A stretch of 64,000 bases of DNA from positions 409,757 through 473,756 of the forward strand of contig JAEWAK010000012.1 in the NCBI GenBank assembly GCA_023391695.1, given 5' to 3'. Source of the DNA: Bacillota bacterium. Its GTDB lineage: Bacteria > Bacillota > Clostridia > Lachnospirales > Lachnospiraceae. The position numbers and the translations under genes were made by a program. Position 1 is the first letter of the stretch. Every line of letters starts with the position of its first letter. The notes below the pieces were generated by a model. It searched no databases. It was not told where the DNA came from and worked only from the letters and a program-made list of their open reading frames with translations. Below are positions 43,641 through 51,756 of this stretch, in pieces.

Positions 43641-43760
43641 CTTAAACTCCCATATGTGCGCTCAGGCGCACATACAAATCAGGATGTTGAAAAACTGCCT
43701 TTGTTTTCAACCTATCTCCCAATACATCACCCGTCTGTCTGCAGCCGGGTGACTGCTACT
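43641..43760 (-). repeat. Composite leader repeat before the FrhB-like gene
   Basis: Minus strand: CACCCGGCTGCAGACAGACGGGTG hairpin followed by TATTGGGAG; GTTGAAAACAAAGGCAG/TTTTTCAAC stem; TGTGCGCCTGAGCGCACA hairpin (43655-43672) followed by TATGGGAG as ribosome binding site. Matches the rbsK leader module by module. The remainder to 43917 has no gene. Confidence 0.75.
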
Positions 43761-43917
43761 CCGCTTCATTCACAAAAAACATCTCGCGGTATTCAAGGTT
43801 GAACTATAACCTGCATTCAACCGAACAGGGGCAAGGTATAATTCGATTGCAGATCTGACTTTATTCCAGCCTGCCTTAGTATACGCTGCAACCTTAATCT
43901 AAGCTTTCAGCCTTAAT

Positions 43918-45075
43918 CTAACCTTTCAGCATAAGCCTTAAATATTCCCTGGAATCTGCACGAAGTTCCTCAAGTTTTCCATTCACTTTAACATAGTCAA
44001 TATCCTTACTGCCGCTTATAAACTTACCATATCCCTGCTTCGGCTTACCGGAATTTTCCTTTCGTATTAAACGGTTTTCCAAACCGAAGATGTTAAGGAT
44101 ATGTTCTATCCGGGAGGCCATTGCACCCCTTATTCTTTCTTCCGCTATTTCCACATAAAAATTCCGGTTAAAATTAATGGAAAATGCAACTCCGTGGAAA
44201 GAATTCGTTACCACATGCCTGGCACCGCGTATTTCCGAAAGCCATTCCACAGGTCCCACATCCCTCCTGCATTCCTCGGCTAATTTATGGTTAAAAGGCT
44301 TATTTAATAATCTTATGGAACAATTTTCCTTCCTTGATAATTCCCTGGCAAACCTTAACAGGTTTTCCGAATATTCAAGCATATAAACGATTATGACATC
44401 TTCTTTTTTTAACTTTCCGCCGATAAGAGCCGACCATTCCTCTTTATTTAACAATAGCGTAGGATCCAGTACTACTTTTGCTTCTCTTTGGATTAACCCC
44501 TTTACCATATCCGCACCTGCCTTTTCTCTGACTGCCAGATATTTGAATCCGTTAAGCAGTCTTTTATAAGCCTTAAGATATTTATCCGGTATTTCCTTGA
44601 TCCCGAAGCTGGCCGCATAGCTGCCCTTTTTGTCACCGTTTTCCACAAAATCAAGGAAATAATTTTTATCCAGGAATACTCTGCCGCAATTCCAGACCTG
44701 GTCACTGCCGGATATGAATAAGTCATAATCCCTGTTTAACTCTTTCACCGTATCGCTGTTTACCGCCCTGCTTAACGGAAACTTTTTCCGGAAGGCATCA
44801 AACTTGCCGGCTACGGCCTTATTATTAAAAAATACCATAGTTAAAACCATATTTATAAATTCCGGATTGGAATAACCCTGACGGTCCGGCGAACCTTTTA
44901 AGTAACTTTTTATCTTATTTTTCTGCCATAACAGTATATCCCTGAGGTTTTTTCTGCCGTAATCAATAATATCACATTCGCAGCCAAGGCTCTCCACGGT
45001 TTTCTGCAGGGCATAAGCCTGCAATACCGCACCGTAATTATTTACTTTATGAAATGTAATAATTCCAACTTTCAT
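43918..45075 (-). CDS. Polysaccharide pyruvyl transferase family protein
   Basis: 385 residues, PF04230. GIITFHKVNNYGAVLQAYAL at the start, FISGSDQVWNCGR (about 120), SYAASFG, and TNSFHGVAFSINFNRNFYVE near 295-315 are the family signatures. CsaB and relatives transfer pyruvate from PEP to glycan sugars; in this cluster the partner is the FrhB-like protein. ATG 45075 follows ATTGGAGCCAGT. The C-terminal ~60 residues are specific. Confidence 0.92.
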   Translation of the reverse strand: MKVGIITFHKVNNYGAVLQAYALQKTVESLGCECDIIDYGRKNLRDILLWQKNKIKSYLKGSPDRQGYSNPEFINMVLTMVFFNNKAVAGKFDAFRKKFPLSRAVNSDTVKELNRDYDLFISGSDQVWNCGRVFLDKNYFLDFVENGDKKGSYAASFGIKEIPDKYLKAYKRLLNGFKYLAVREKAGADMVKGLIQREAKVVLDPTLLLNKEEWSALIGGKLKKEDVIIVYMLEYSENLLRFARELSRKENCSIRLLNKPFNHKLAEECRRDVGPVEWLSEIRGARHVVTNSFHGVAFSINFNRNFYVEIAEERIRGAMASRIEHILNIFGLENRLIRKENSGKPKQGYGKFISGSKDIDYVKVNGKLEELRADSREYLRLMLKG

Positions 45076-45102
45076 ACTGGCTCCAATCTGCCGATTATAC
45101 TA

Positions 45103-45285
45103 TGTCGCATGCTCCCATGGTATGCGGTACTTCGTACCGTTGTTGCGCACTCACTTCGTTCGACGCTGTTATAATGTCTGCTGACATTACCATGTCCGCA
45201 TGCTCCCATGGTATGCGGTACTTCGTACCGTTGTTGCGCACTCACTTCGTTCGGCGCTGTTATAATGTCTGCCGACATTATAACA
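45103..45285 (-). repeat. 91-bp leader repeat, copies 2 and 3 in tandem
   Basis: Two adjacent copies (45103-45193 and 45194-45285, period 91) of the element also found before typA. Each holds GGTACTTCGTACC, GCGCACTCACTTCGTTCG and TAATGTCTG(C)/GACATTA hairpins. They differ at a handful of positions. The element precedes the PF04230 gene in the same orientation as copy 1 precedes typA. The right end touches the stop of the glycosyltransferase gene. Confidence 0.9.
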
Positions 45286-46075
45286 TAGTATTTGACTTCT
45301 CCGATTTTGAATAGAGTTTTACCAATAGCCTGGCAATTCCCGCAGGCCAGAATTTTAAGTACATTTCATAATCCTCCCTGGAGCGGACCTTGTCCCCGAT
45401 AATGGCCGTCGTGGCGGAATCCTCATGAATCCTGTGGCAGGTCAATATCCGGTTACAGTATACAAACTCTCCCTGCAATGCGGATAACTTCTCCCAGGCC
45501 TGCCAGTCTTCATCCGATCGGTAACCCACCTGAAATATGGTATCCGGAAGATTATCTTTCCGAAAAATAACGGAAGGGCAGCAGACCGGACAGCCCAGGG
45601 ATAAAATCCTCCGCCGGACAAACCGGCTTTTCTGCAAAGCCCTGCTGCTAAGGGGCAGCAGCATAAGCCTCTTTATCTTAAGCATGGTATTATTTTTAGC
45701 AATTTTACCGCTGCGGATCTCCGCATAATCCGTAAATCCGATCAAAGGATGTGCGGCCCGTCCCATATTCCTTAACATAACTTCCGTATAAAACCTGGAA
45801 TATACATCATCCTGGTGGGCTATGGTCATATACCTGGTCTTAGCCTGTCTATAAGCAAAATTCCAATCCTGCACGATCCCCTTATTCCCGGTATTCACTT
45901 TTAAGGGGATGCCATATTTACGGGCAATCCTGCTGATATACCAGTTCGGCGTAGAAGTAGTCATGATCAGCTCAGACTTGACCGTCTGCCTTAATAAAGA
46001 CCGGACACACTCTTCCAAAAACGGACTTTTCTCATATGCACAAATCACAAAAGTATGTTCACAAACCCTGCTCAA
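45278..46075 (-). CDS. Glycosyltransferase family 2
   Basis: 265 residues from TTG 46075, behind GAAGGAGATAGGATT; the ATG at 46105 is upstream of that site. GT-A fold: HTFVICAYEKSPFLEECVRS, TTSTPNWYISRI, VNTGNKGIVQDWNFAYRQ and the DxD-like HQDDVY (about 107-111). Adds a sugar to a lipid- or glycan-linked acceptor; specificity unknown. Carries no membrane anchor except a possible C-terminal hydrophobic stretch. Expected in the same transcript as the downstream PF04230 gene. Confidence 0.9.
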   Translation of the reverse strand: MSRVCEHTFVICAYEKSPFLEECVRSLLRQTVKSELIMTTSTPNWYISRIARKYGIPLKVNTGNKGIVQDWNFAYRQAKTRYMTIAHQDDVYSRFYTEVMLRNMGRAAHPLIGFTDYAEIRSGKIAKNNTMLKIKRLMLLPLSSRALQKSRFVRRRILSLGCPVCCPSVIFRKDNLPDTIFQVGYRSDEDWQAWEKLSALQGEFVYCNRILTCHRIHEDSATTAIIGDKVRSREDYEMYLKFWPAGIARLLVKLYSKSEKSNTML

Positions 46076-46171
46076 AATCCTATCTCCTTCAATATTTCTT
46101 ATCATTTTAATAAACCTTCAAGCCAAAGCGGATATTCCACTTTCCTTTGCTGTGTCCTCACAGCCGGTTCT

Positions 46172-46564
46172 TTACGGCTTGGCATCCTCGGAGGAGGCCT
46201 CCTGCTTCTCAATTTTATCTTCCAGTTCCCGGATCCTCTTCTCCATTAATGCATTCTCCTGGACCAGCCGTTTTATATTGTCACTTTGCTTTGATACAAT
46301 AGAGGTGATGGAAATTAATATAATCAGGACAAAAAACAGGATTATGGCAAATACGCCGTTGCTCGCCAGCTTTATGTCCACGATATGGATAAACCAGGTT
46401 AAAAGCTGGGGGAAAATAATCAATACGGCCATGCCGATCCCCCCGAATATCCACAGCAGAGTATATTTTAAGGACAGGGTTCTCCGTTTTAGCAGTGTAA
46501 AAATCAGGAGGAAGTACAGCATAATGCCAATTGTCAGAAATAACCGAAGAGATGATGATAGCAT
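46172..46564 (-). CDS. DUF2304 membrane protein
   Basis: 130 residues. Three predicted helices (about 5-20, 33-52, 68-90), then a coiled coil (VSKQSDNIKRLVQENALMEK...) and a polar tail. DUF2304 is regularly encoded directly after a DPM1-like glycosyltransferase, as here (16 bases apart), and may hold it to the membrane. It is a plausible flavour of flippase partner but function is unproven. Confidence 0.85.
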   Translation of the reverse strand: MLSSSLRLFLTIGIMLYFLLIFTLLKRRTLSLKYTLLWIFGGIGMAVLIIFPQLLTWFIHIVDIKLASNGVFAIILFFVLIILISITSIVSKQSDNIKRLVQENALMEKRIRELEDKIEKQEASSEDAKP

Positions 46565-46579
46565 ATGTATCCTCCTAGT

Positions 46580-47269
46580 TTAGAATTTTAGCCGATAGGT
46601 AAAGATAGCAAGGGAAACTTTTATCATATAATAAACGATCTTCCAGGAATGAATGGAACTGCTGCCGGATTCCCGCTCATGCATAATTACCGGAACTTCC
46701 TTAATTCTGCCCATATGGAAAGCTCCCGCTATAATGGCTTCCGGTTCGGGGTAGTCCTGGGAGTAGTCCTGGGAATAAATCCGGATGAACTTTTTGTTAA
46801 CGGCACGGAAACCGCTGGTTACATCCTTTACTTCGGTACCGCTGCAGGCTTTTATTAAGTAGCTTAAAAATCCGATACCCATCCTTCTTAATCTGGAGGA
46901 CTGAAAACCCTGCTTTAACAGAAAGCGGGAGCCGATCACAATATCCGCTTCATCCTTTAAAATCGGCTCAAGGATCTTATCTATATATTTCGCATCATGC
47001 TGCCCGTCGCCGTCCATCTGAACGGCTATGTCATAATCGTGTTCCAGGGCATACCGGTAGCCTGCCTGAACTCCGCCTCCTATGCCTAAATTAACCGGTA
47101 AGGAGATATAATGAAAGCCATTCTTTCTGCATACCGAAACCGTATTATCCCCGGAGCAGTCATTTACTACGATATAGTCAACATAAGGAGCATTTTCTTT
47201 TAGACGGGATATGACTTTTTCTATATTCTGTTCTTCATTGTAAACCGGTATTATGATTAGTGTCTTCAT
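46580..47269 (-). CDS. Glycosyltransferase family 2, DPM1/dolichol-phosphate-like
   Basis: 229 residues. IIPVYNEEQNIEKVI, VVNDCSGDNTVS, NLGIGGGVQAGYRYAL and the MDGDGQHDAKYI metal site (about 95) match DPM1/GtrB-like enzymes that put a sugar on polyprenyl phosphate. The RIYSQDYSQDYPEPEAII segment is the family YPEPE loop, not a real insertion. Forms a unit with DUF2304 downstream. Confidence 0.92.
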   Translation of the reverse strand: MKTLIIIPVYNEEQNIEKVISRLKENAPYVDYIVVNDCSGDNTVSVCRKNGFHYISLPVNLGIGGGVQAGYRYALEHDYDIAVQMDGDGQHDAKYIDKILEPILKDEADIVIGSRFLLKQGFQSSRLRRMGIGFLSYLIKACSGTEVKDVTSGFRAVNKKFIRIYSQDYSQDYPEPEAIIAGAFHMGRIKEVPVIMHERESGSSSIHSWKIVYYMIKVSLAIFTYRLKF

Positions 47270-47377
47270 TTTGTACCATACCTTTCAATTTCTCATTCCT
47301 GCAGCGTCCCCCTTATCCGGAAGTATAAAAAGCCGGCTCATGGATACCGGGACCCGGGAATGAATTAACTGTATAAT

Positions 47378-48622
47378 TTAAACCATCTGTTTTCGTTTTC
47401 TGATTATTGCTGCCAATAACATGATTGAAAAGATTATAAATAAAACTATACCTGATATAAAACAGGTCATGGCTGCACCAAACATAGAGTAATTCCGCAC
47501 CAGCACAGGACTCAGGGCTGTAATAAACAAAGCGGTCAGAGTATATCCGGCCAGAAGCCCGAATTGTTTCCGCATGGCGGTCAATACATGAAACTGTAAG
47601 TAAACACAGGCACTAAAGCCGCCGCTGACCAATAAAAGTACCAGTTCCTTTTTATACCGGAATAAATCTACTCCGTAGACAAAGGATAAGATATCACTTC
47701 CTATAAAATACCCGCCTGCTACCACAATCACGGTTAAAATGAGAATTCCCGCCAGAAGCCTCAGAATATAAAATACAAAATTTTTCATATGGCTTTGCTC
47801 CCATTTCACGGCGATATCCGTCAATAACGGTTTGAATATAAACTCGCTGAATAAATTAATGACAAAAGCCGGCATAAATAAAATATTAAAAAAGGCTTGT
47901 ATATCTTCCGTCAGATACCGGTCTATCATATATTTGGGAACATTGTTGATGTAGAGGGCTAAAAAACTTCCGATAAATAACGGAAAGCAGTTTATAAACA
48001 AAGTAAATAATTCCTTTTTATAAAACCTTAACCGGATAGATACCATAGCCTTAGCCGTGGGTATATTTAGGTAAAGACAGGCGGCAATGGATATAATCCC
48101 TGTAAGGATACAGGTCATTAATAAATCCCCGGTCACTGCCAACAGGGCAATAAAAGTTATCATGGTTATCAGGTTTCTTACGGTTAAAAACCGGCCTGCC
48201 AGATCAATACGCCCATTCTGCTGGAACAGGCCATGAAATACATCCTCTAAGGCATCCGCCATTTTAATGACGCAGATACTGAATACAATTGCCGCTTTCG
48301 AAAAAAAATAACCGCTTGCCAGGATGTAATACAGGCTTATGACTAACATAAGGTTACAGGTAAGTATTCTTGAAAACAGGTAAGTTGAAAAGGTTACGGA
48401 AGCTTTCATATCCGTAGCCTGGTAAGCCCTCATGCCATATCTGCCGATGGTCAGCATTAACTGTGCATTGGCAAATCCCAGTGCAAAGATACCGGCATCA
48501 AACTCACCGCATATCCGCGTAACAAATATTAATAATACGAAAGAAGTAGCGGCATTACACATAATTCCAACGGTATTCCATATAAACCTGCCGTAATTCC
48601 TGTTGTTCTTAAATGGGCTCAC
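47378..48622 (-). CDS. Polysaccharide flippase (MATE/MviN superfamily, Wzx-like)
   Basis: 414 residues with about twelve membrane helices. NRNYGRFIWNTVGIMCNAATSFVLLI opens TM1, and FNRxxxx-type regions with YGMRAYQATDM follow. Transports undecaprenyl-linked repeat units of the surface polysaccharide across the membrane. Followed after ~110 bases by the DPM1-like gene; preceded by the GT-C gene with a gap of 27 bases. Confidence 0.88.
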   Translation of the reverse strand: MSPFKNNRNYGRFIWNTVGIMCNAATSFVLLIFVTRICGEFDAGIFALGFANAQLMLTIGRYGMRAYQATDMKASVTFSTYLFSRILTCNLMLVISLYYILASGYFFSKAAIVFSICVIKMADALEDVFHGLFQQNGRIDLAGRFLTVRNLITMITFIALLAVTGDLLMTCILTGIISIAACLYLNIPTAKAMVSIRLRFYKKELFTLFINCFPLFIGSFLALYINNVPKYMIDRYLTEDIQAFFNILFMPAFVINLFSEFIFKPLLTDIAVKWEQSHMKNFVFYILRLLAGILILTVIVVAGGYFIGSDILSFVYGVDLFRYKKELVLLLVSGGFSACVYLQFHVLTAMRKQFGLLAGYTLTALFITALSPVLVRNYSMFGAAMTCFISGIVLFIIFSIMLLAAIIRKRKQMV

Positions 48623-48649
48623 TTTTATTATTCTCTTCTCTCCTGATTT

Positions 48650-50428
48650 TTAATTCATTTCTTCCACATTTCTGGCATACAGATAAAATCTGTTCAGCCC
48701 TATATCCAACTTATCATATCCTTCTATGGAATACCATTTATTCGCCAGGATATATTCCGGATAATCTATGGACGGATCCTTAAACTGATGGTTAAAGCTG
48801 TATAAATTCAGATCCCAGAAGGATTCCCCGGGATATTCATGGATATAATCGGTAAAATCCTCTGTTTTGGAATAATAATAATCCGGACGTTCCAAAAAAG
48901 TCTCCAGCTTGGCATCGGATACATTTTTATCCGAAATAATTAACAGGGATCTCCAGTCAAAATCCGGCAGCCCTTCAAAATACTTGTTAAGGGTCAGGGC
49001 GTCGGTGTTTTTATTAATTGAAGTTTGCTTATCGTTATAGATATAAATGTAAGTATACAGGTTACTGATAATTCCCGACAGTAAAAGGCCGGTTACCAGG
49101 GTGGCATAAAATACCTTGATTTTCTTTTTATACAACAGCCAGAGACAGCCGGAAATACCTATGATAACCAGCATACGGAGGGTATTCACCATCATTTCAC
49201 TGTTAAACAGATATTTAATATAGTTTGCACCCACGCAGTCTATGGTTGACCCTTCGGCCGGCATAATGCTGATATATCCTAATAACAGGACATAGACCAG
49301 CGATATAAAAACGATCTTAAAATTAAATTTTGATTTCTTGATCTTATCATAAATACTAAACAAAAGTATCAGTAAAGGTACAATTAAATAAAAAATATAC
49401 CGGAAATGGAACCGGGCCGATACCTCGTCTAAATTCTCCGCCGGTATGATCCTTAAGCAGATTACCGCAATGGTGGAGATTAATACGGTACCTGTGATTA
49501 ATAATAAATTACGCTGTTTTATATTTAATTCGTTACCCGCTGATAAGGGCAGGGTGACGGTAAAATAACCAAAGTATAAAGTGGACAGTAACAGATAGGA
49601 CAAGGCCGGATATATTAATCGACTCAGTAAATAACTGTTAAGCATATTCTTTATGATTGCCATAATCGTCAGTTCCGCAGAGGATTCTTTGGAAATACCG
49701 TTCATAATGTTAAAGAGGATGTCATAGGAGACCTTTAACCCCAGAAACACCGTTATAAAAAAAAGTAAGGCAATCAGGCATTTTTTCCGGTTACTTTTAT
49801 CGAAAAACAGGAACTGAAGTATATAATAGAGAACTACCCCTGCAAAAATATTAAGGGCCATCTGCTTGCACAGGCTTACAAGAAATATATAAGCGGCAAG
49901 GAGTATGACATTTCTTATACGGTACTGGTTTTTTAATATCAGGACGATAAAAATATAAAAGAACCAGATTACCATGGGATAATACAGGTTTTCCTGCAAA
50001 ATTTTCGTGGTATAGTACATTTCCGGCACCATTATGCTTAAGAAAGCAATAATACTGGCACGGTACTTACTGTTAAGGAACCTTTTTGCCATAAAATAAA
50101 CCGGAAATAAAACGGAGGACATTAACACGGAATTAATCCCCACGGCTATATGGTACTGGGTCTGCACATCTCCGATACTGTGGGAAACGGATAATACAAT
50201 GGAGTACAGTATCTCCTTATAGCTTAAGATGTCATTCCTGAAATTACTTCCCAGCTGATAATAAACCGATTTACTTAAATTCCAATGGAGTAATTCGTCA
50301 TAAAACACATTCATCTGACCGCAAAGCAATCCTAAACCGGTCCTTAAAATTACGCTGAATAAAAATGTAATGATTAAAATATAATATATATTATGGCCTT
50401 TTTCTATAAATGCTCTTATCCTCTTCAT
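48650..50428 (-). CDS. Multi-spanning glycosyltransferase (GT-C fold, GT39/ArnT-like)
   Basis: 592 residues, about twelve to thirteen helices. Between TM1 and TM2 lies QMNVFYDELLHWNLSKS with the Asp-Glu pair typical of the GT-C catalytic loop. A C-terminal extracytoplasmic domain (about 465-590) ends in polar residues. Uses a polyprenyl-phosphate sugar, perhaps that made by the DPM1-like enzyme. ATG 50428 starts MKRIRAFIEKGHNIYY. Upstream end of the transcript. Confidence 0.85.
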   Translation of the reverse strand: MKRIRAFIEKGHNIYYILIITFLFSVILRTGLGLLCGQMNVFYDELLHWNLSKSVYYQLGSNFRNDILSYKEILYSIVLSVSHSIGDVQTQYHIAVGINSVLMSSVLFPVYFMAKRFLNSKYRASIIAFLSIMVPEMYYTTKILQENLYYPMVIWFFYIFIVLILKNQYRIRNVILLAAYIFLVSLCKQMALNIFAGVVLYYILQFLFFDKSNRKKCLIALLFFITVFLGLKVSYDILFNIMNGISKESSAELTIMAIIKNMLNSYLLSRLIYPALSYLLLSTLYFGYFTVTLPLSAGNELNIKQRNLLLITGTVLISTIAVICLRIIPAENLDEVSARFHFRYIFYLIVPLLILLFSIYDKIKKSKFNFKIVFISLVYVLLLGYISIMPAEGSTIDCVGANYIKYLFNSEMMVNTLRMLVIIGISGCLWLLYKKKIKVFYATLVTGLLLSGIISNLYTYIYIYNDKQTSINKNTDALTLNKYFEGLPDFDWRSLLIISDKNVSDAKLETFLERPDYYYSKTEDFTDYIHEYPGESFWDLNLYSFNHQFKDPSIDYPEYILANKWYSIEGYDKLDIGLNRFYLYARNVEEMN

Positions 50429-50779
50429 GATTTTTCGCTTCCGTTAATATTTTTGATTTTGTGACTGTTCCGTTACTGCGGTTCTAATAATCAAACAACG
50501 CATAAATGTGTTTATTCAGATAAAATATGCCTCAAAAGCACATTTTGGCGCTAAATGACTCGAAATTCTAAAGTCGTATGTTTTTTTACATTTTTTCTCG
50601 GGTATACTGAACAGTTACCGGATTTTTTATGCAGTTTCAAAATTGTCTGTGTGTCTTTTAGTTGCTTTGCCGGTATTACATAGGGTAAAGCATTATAGTG
50701 ATTATACCTATTAATGAAAGAACCTGTCAATAGTATATCCATTGGTATTTTAGAGGATTTTGACATATATTACATGTAT
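50429..50779. other. AT-rich intergenic stretch, no gene seen
   Basis: 350 bases between the GT-C gene and the ferritin-like gene. Promoter of the glycan operon is expected here but no clear pair stood out. A weak hairpin TTGTCAATAGTATATCC is present. No reading frame with a convincing ribosome binding site. Confidence 0.5.
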
Positions 50780-51250
50780 TTACATTTTATTAAAAGGCAT
50801 AAGATTGGCAAGATGTTTCTGTTCCTCTTTCAATAAAAATGCAAACATTTCTTGCAGGAATAGGGGCATTGTTTCTATTTTCAAAAGCTCCATGATCTGT
50901 GTTATGAGAAATATCTGTTTATTTTCATTGTCAATGGCTTTTGCAATCAGCTGGCCTGCCGTTACTATGCCATAACTGTTAATGGAATGTCTTAAATTGA
51001 TCAGAAAATAATCTACTTGTCCCATAATGGAATCCGCTATGATTATCTCTTCTTTTAATTCTGCCTGTTTCACAAACTGCCTGTATATATCCACATGTTT
51101 TTTCTCTTCGGCTGCAAGGATTACCGCCGTATTTTTTAATGCGAAATTAGAATTTACAAAATCATTTAAAACCAGGTTTTCATAAAACTCCTCCAGGGAG
51201 ATTTCCAATTCCAGTAGTTTATATAATAAAATCACAATGGTATTTTTCAT
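50780..51250 (-). CDS. Ferritin-like domain protein
   Basis: 156 residues, four-helix-bundle pattern with carboxylate/histidine motifs in the right places: LEEFYENL (about 19), ILAAEEKKHVDIYR (EExxH, about 45) and FLLKEEQKHLANLM (EExxH, about 140). This points to a di-iron rubrerythrin-like or bacterioferritin-like fold that may handle peroxide or oxygen, but no rubredoxin domain follows. Monocistronic with its own promoter. Convergent relationships: none. Ribosome binding site weak (GAGGCGG). Confidence 0.78.
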   Translation of the reverse strand: MKNTIVILLYKLLELEISLEEFYENLVLNDFVNSNFALKNTAVILAAEEKKHVDIYRQFVKQAELKEEIIIADSIMGQVDYFLINLRHSINSYGIVTAGQLIAKAIDNENKQIFLITQIMELLKIETMPLFLQEMFAFLLKEEQKHLANLMPFNKM

Positions 51251-51289
51251 ATTGTCATATTGTCCGCCTCTTTTTATTGTGCCTATAAC

Positions 51290-51317
51290 ATTATATATTA
51301 TTTCAGAAAATTTACAA
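51290..51317 (-). promoter_or_regulatory. Sigma-A promoter of the ferritin-like gene
   Basis: Minus strand: TTGTAA (51312-51317), 16-base spacer, TATAAT (51290-51295), 40 bases before the ATG. Confidence 0.65.
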
Positions 51318-51449
51318 GCATAACTATCACCAAAAAATGTATGTCCTTTTTTCTATAGAATTGACGAAATAATCACTTTTCTTTTATAAATCCCTTAAAA
51401 TCCGTTTTATATTCAGAAAGCCTTGTCAATTTAAATATTTTTCCTTTTA

Positions 51450-51756
51450 TTGTAATTAACTGGTAATTGTGATACGATAGTTTAAATAATTAAATAAGGA
51501 GATTACAAAGGCGTAATCCACCATATTCTTCGTATAAGGTTCTGAAAATATGTGATTACTCTGCCCATTTATAAAATCCTTATGACATTATTGAAGTCCA
51601 TCCGGCCTTTACCGCCGGATCACATAGCATTTCCTATTGTAAGAGTATTGCTTACGGCAAAACTCTTTTTTCATTTGTAACGGGAGAATGGATTCGGGAG
51701 ACATTCCCTACAGATTAATAGGGATGGTATGAATAATTAAAGAGAGAGGGATGTAA
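51450..51756 (+). promoter_or_regulatory. Candidate promoter and ~280-nt leader of the subtilase gene
   Basis: TTGTAA (51450-51455), 17-base spacer, TACGAT (51473-51478). The leader holds GATTAC-AAAGGC-GTAATC and TCCGGCCTTTACCGCCGGA hairpins and the TTTCCTATTGTAAGAG motif that resembles part of the type ii leader block. No known riboswitch consensus found. Confidence 0.45.

Noticed and set aside
45102..45314. 70-residue plus-strand frame over the tandem 91-bp repeats
   Set aside because: A repeat-driven frame; a matching 69-residue frame appears over the typA copy, showing it is a by-product of the repeat.
46749..46785. Duplicated SQDY in the DPM1-like glycosyltransferase
   Set aside because: It corresponds to the family YPEPE loop with a natural repeat-like sequence, not a mutation.
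51480..51756. Cyclic-di-GMP or other riboswitch in the subtilase leader
   Set aside because: No match to known aptamer landmarks; only simple hairpins seen.
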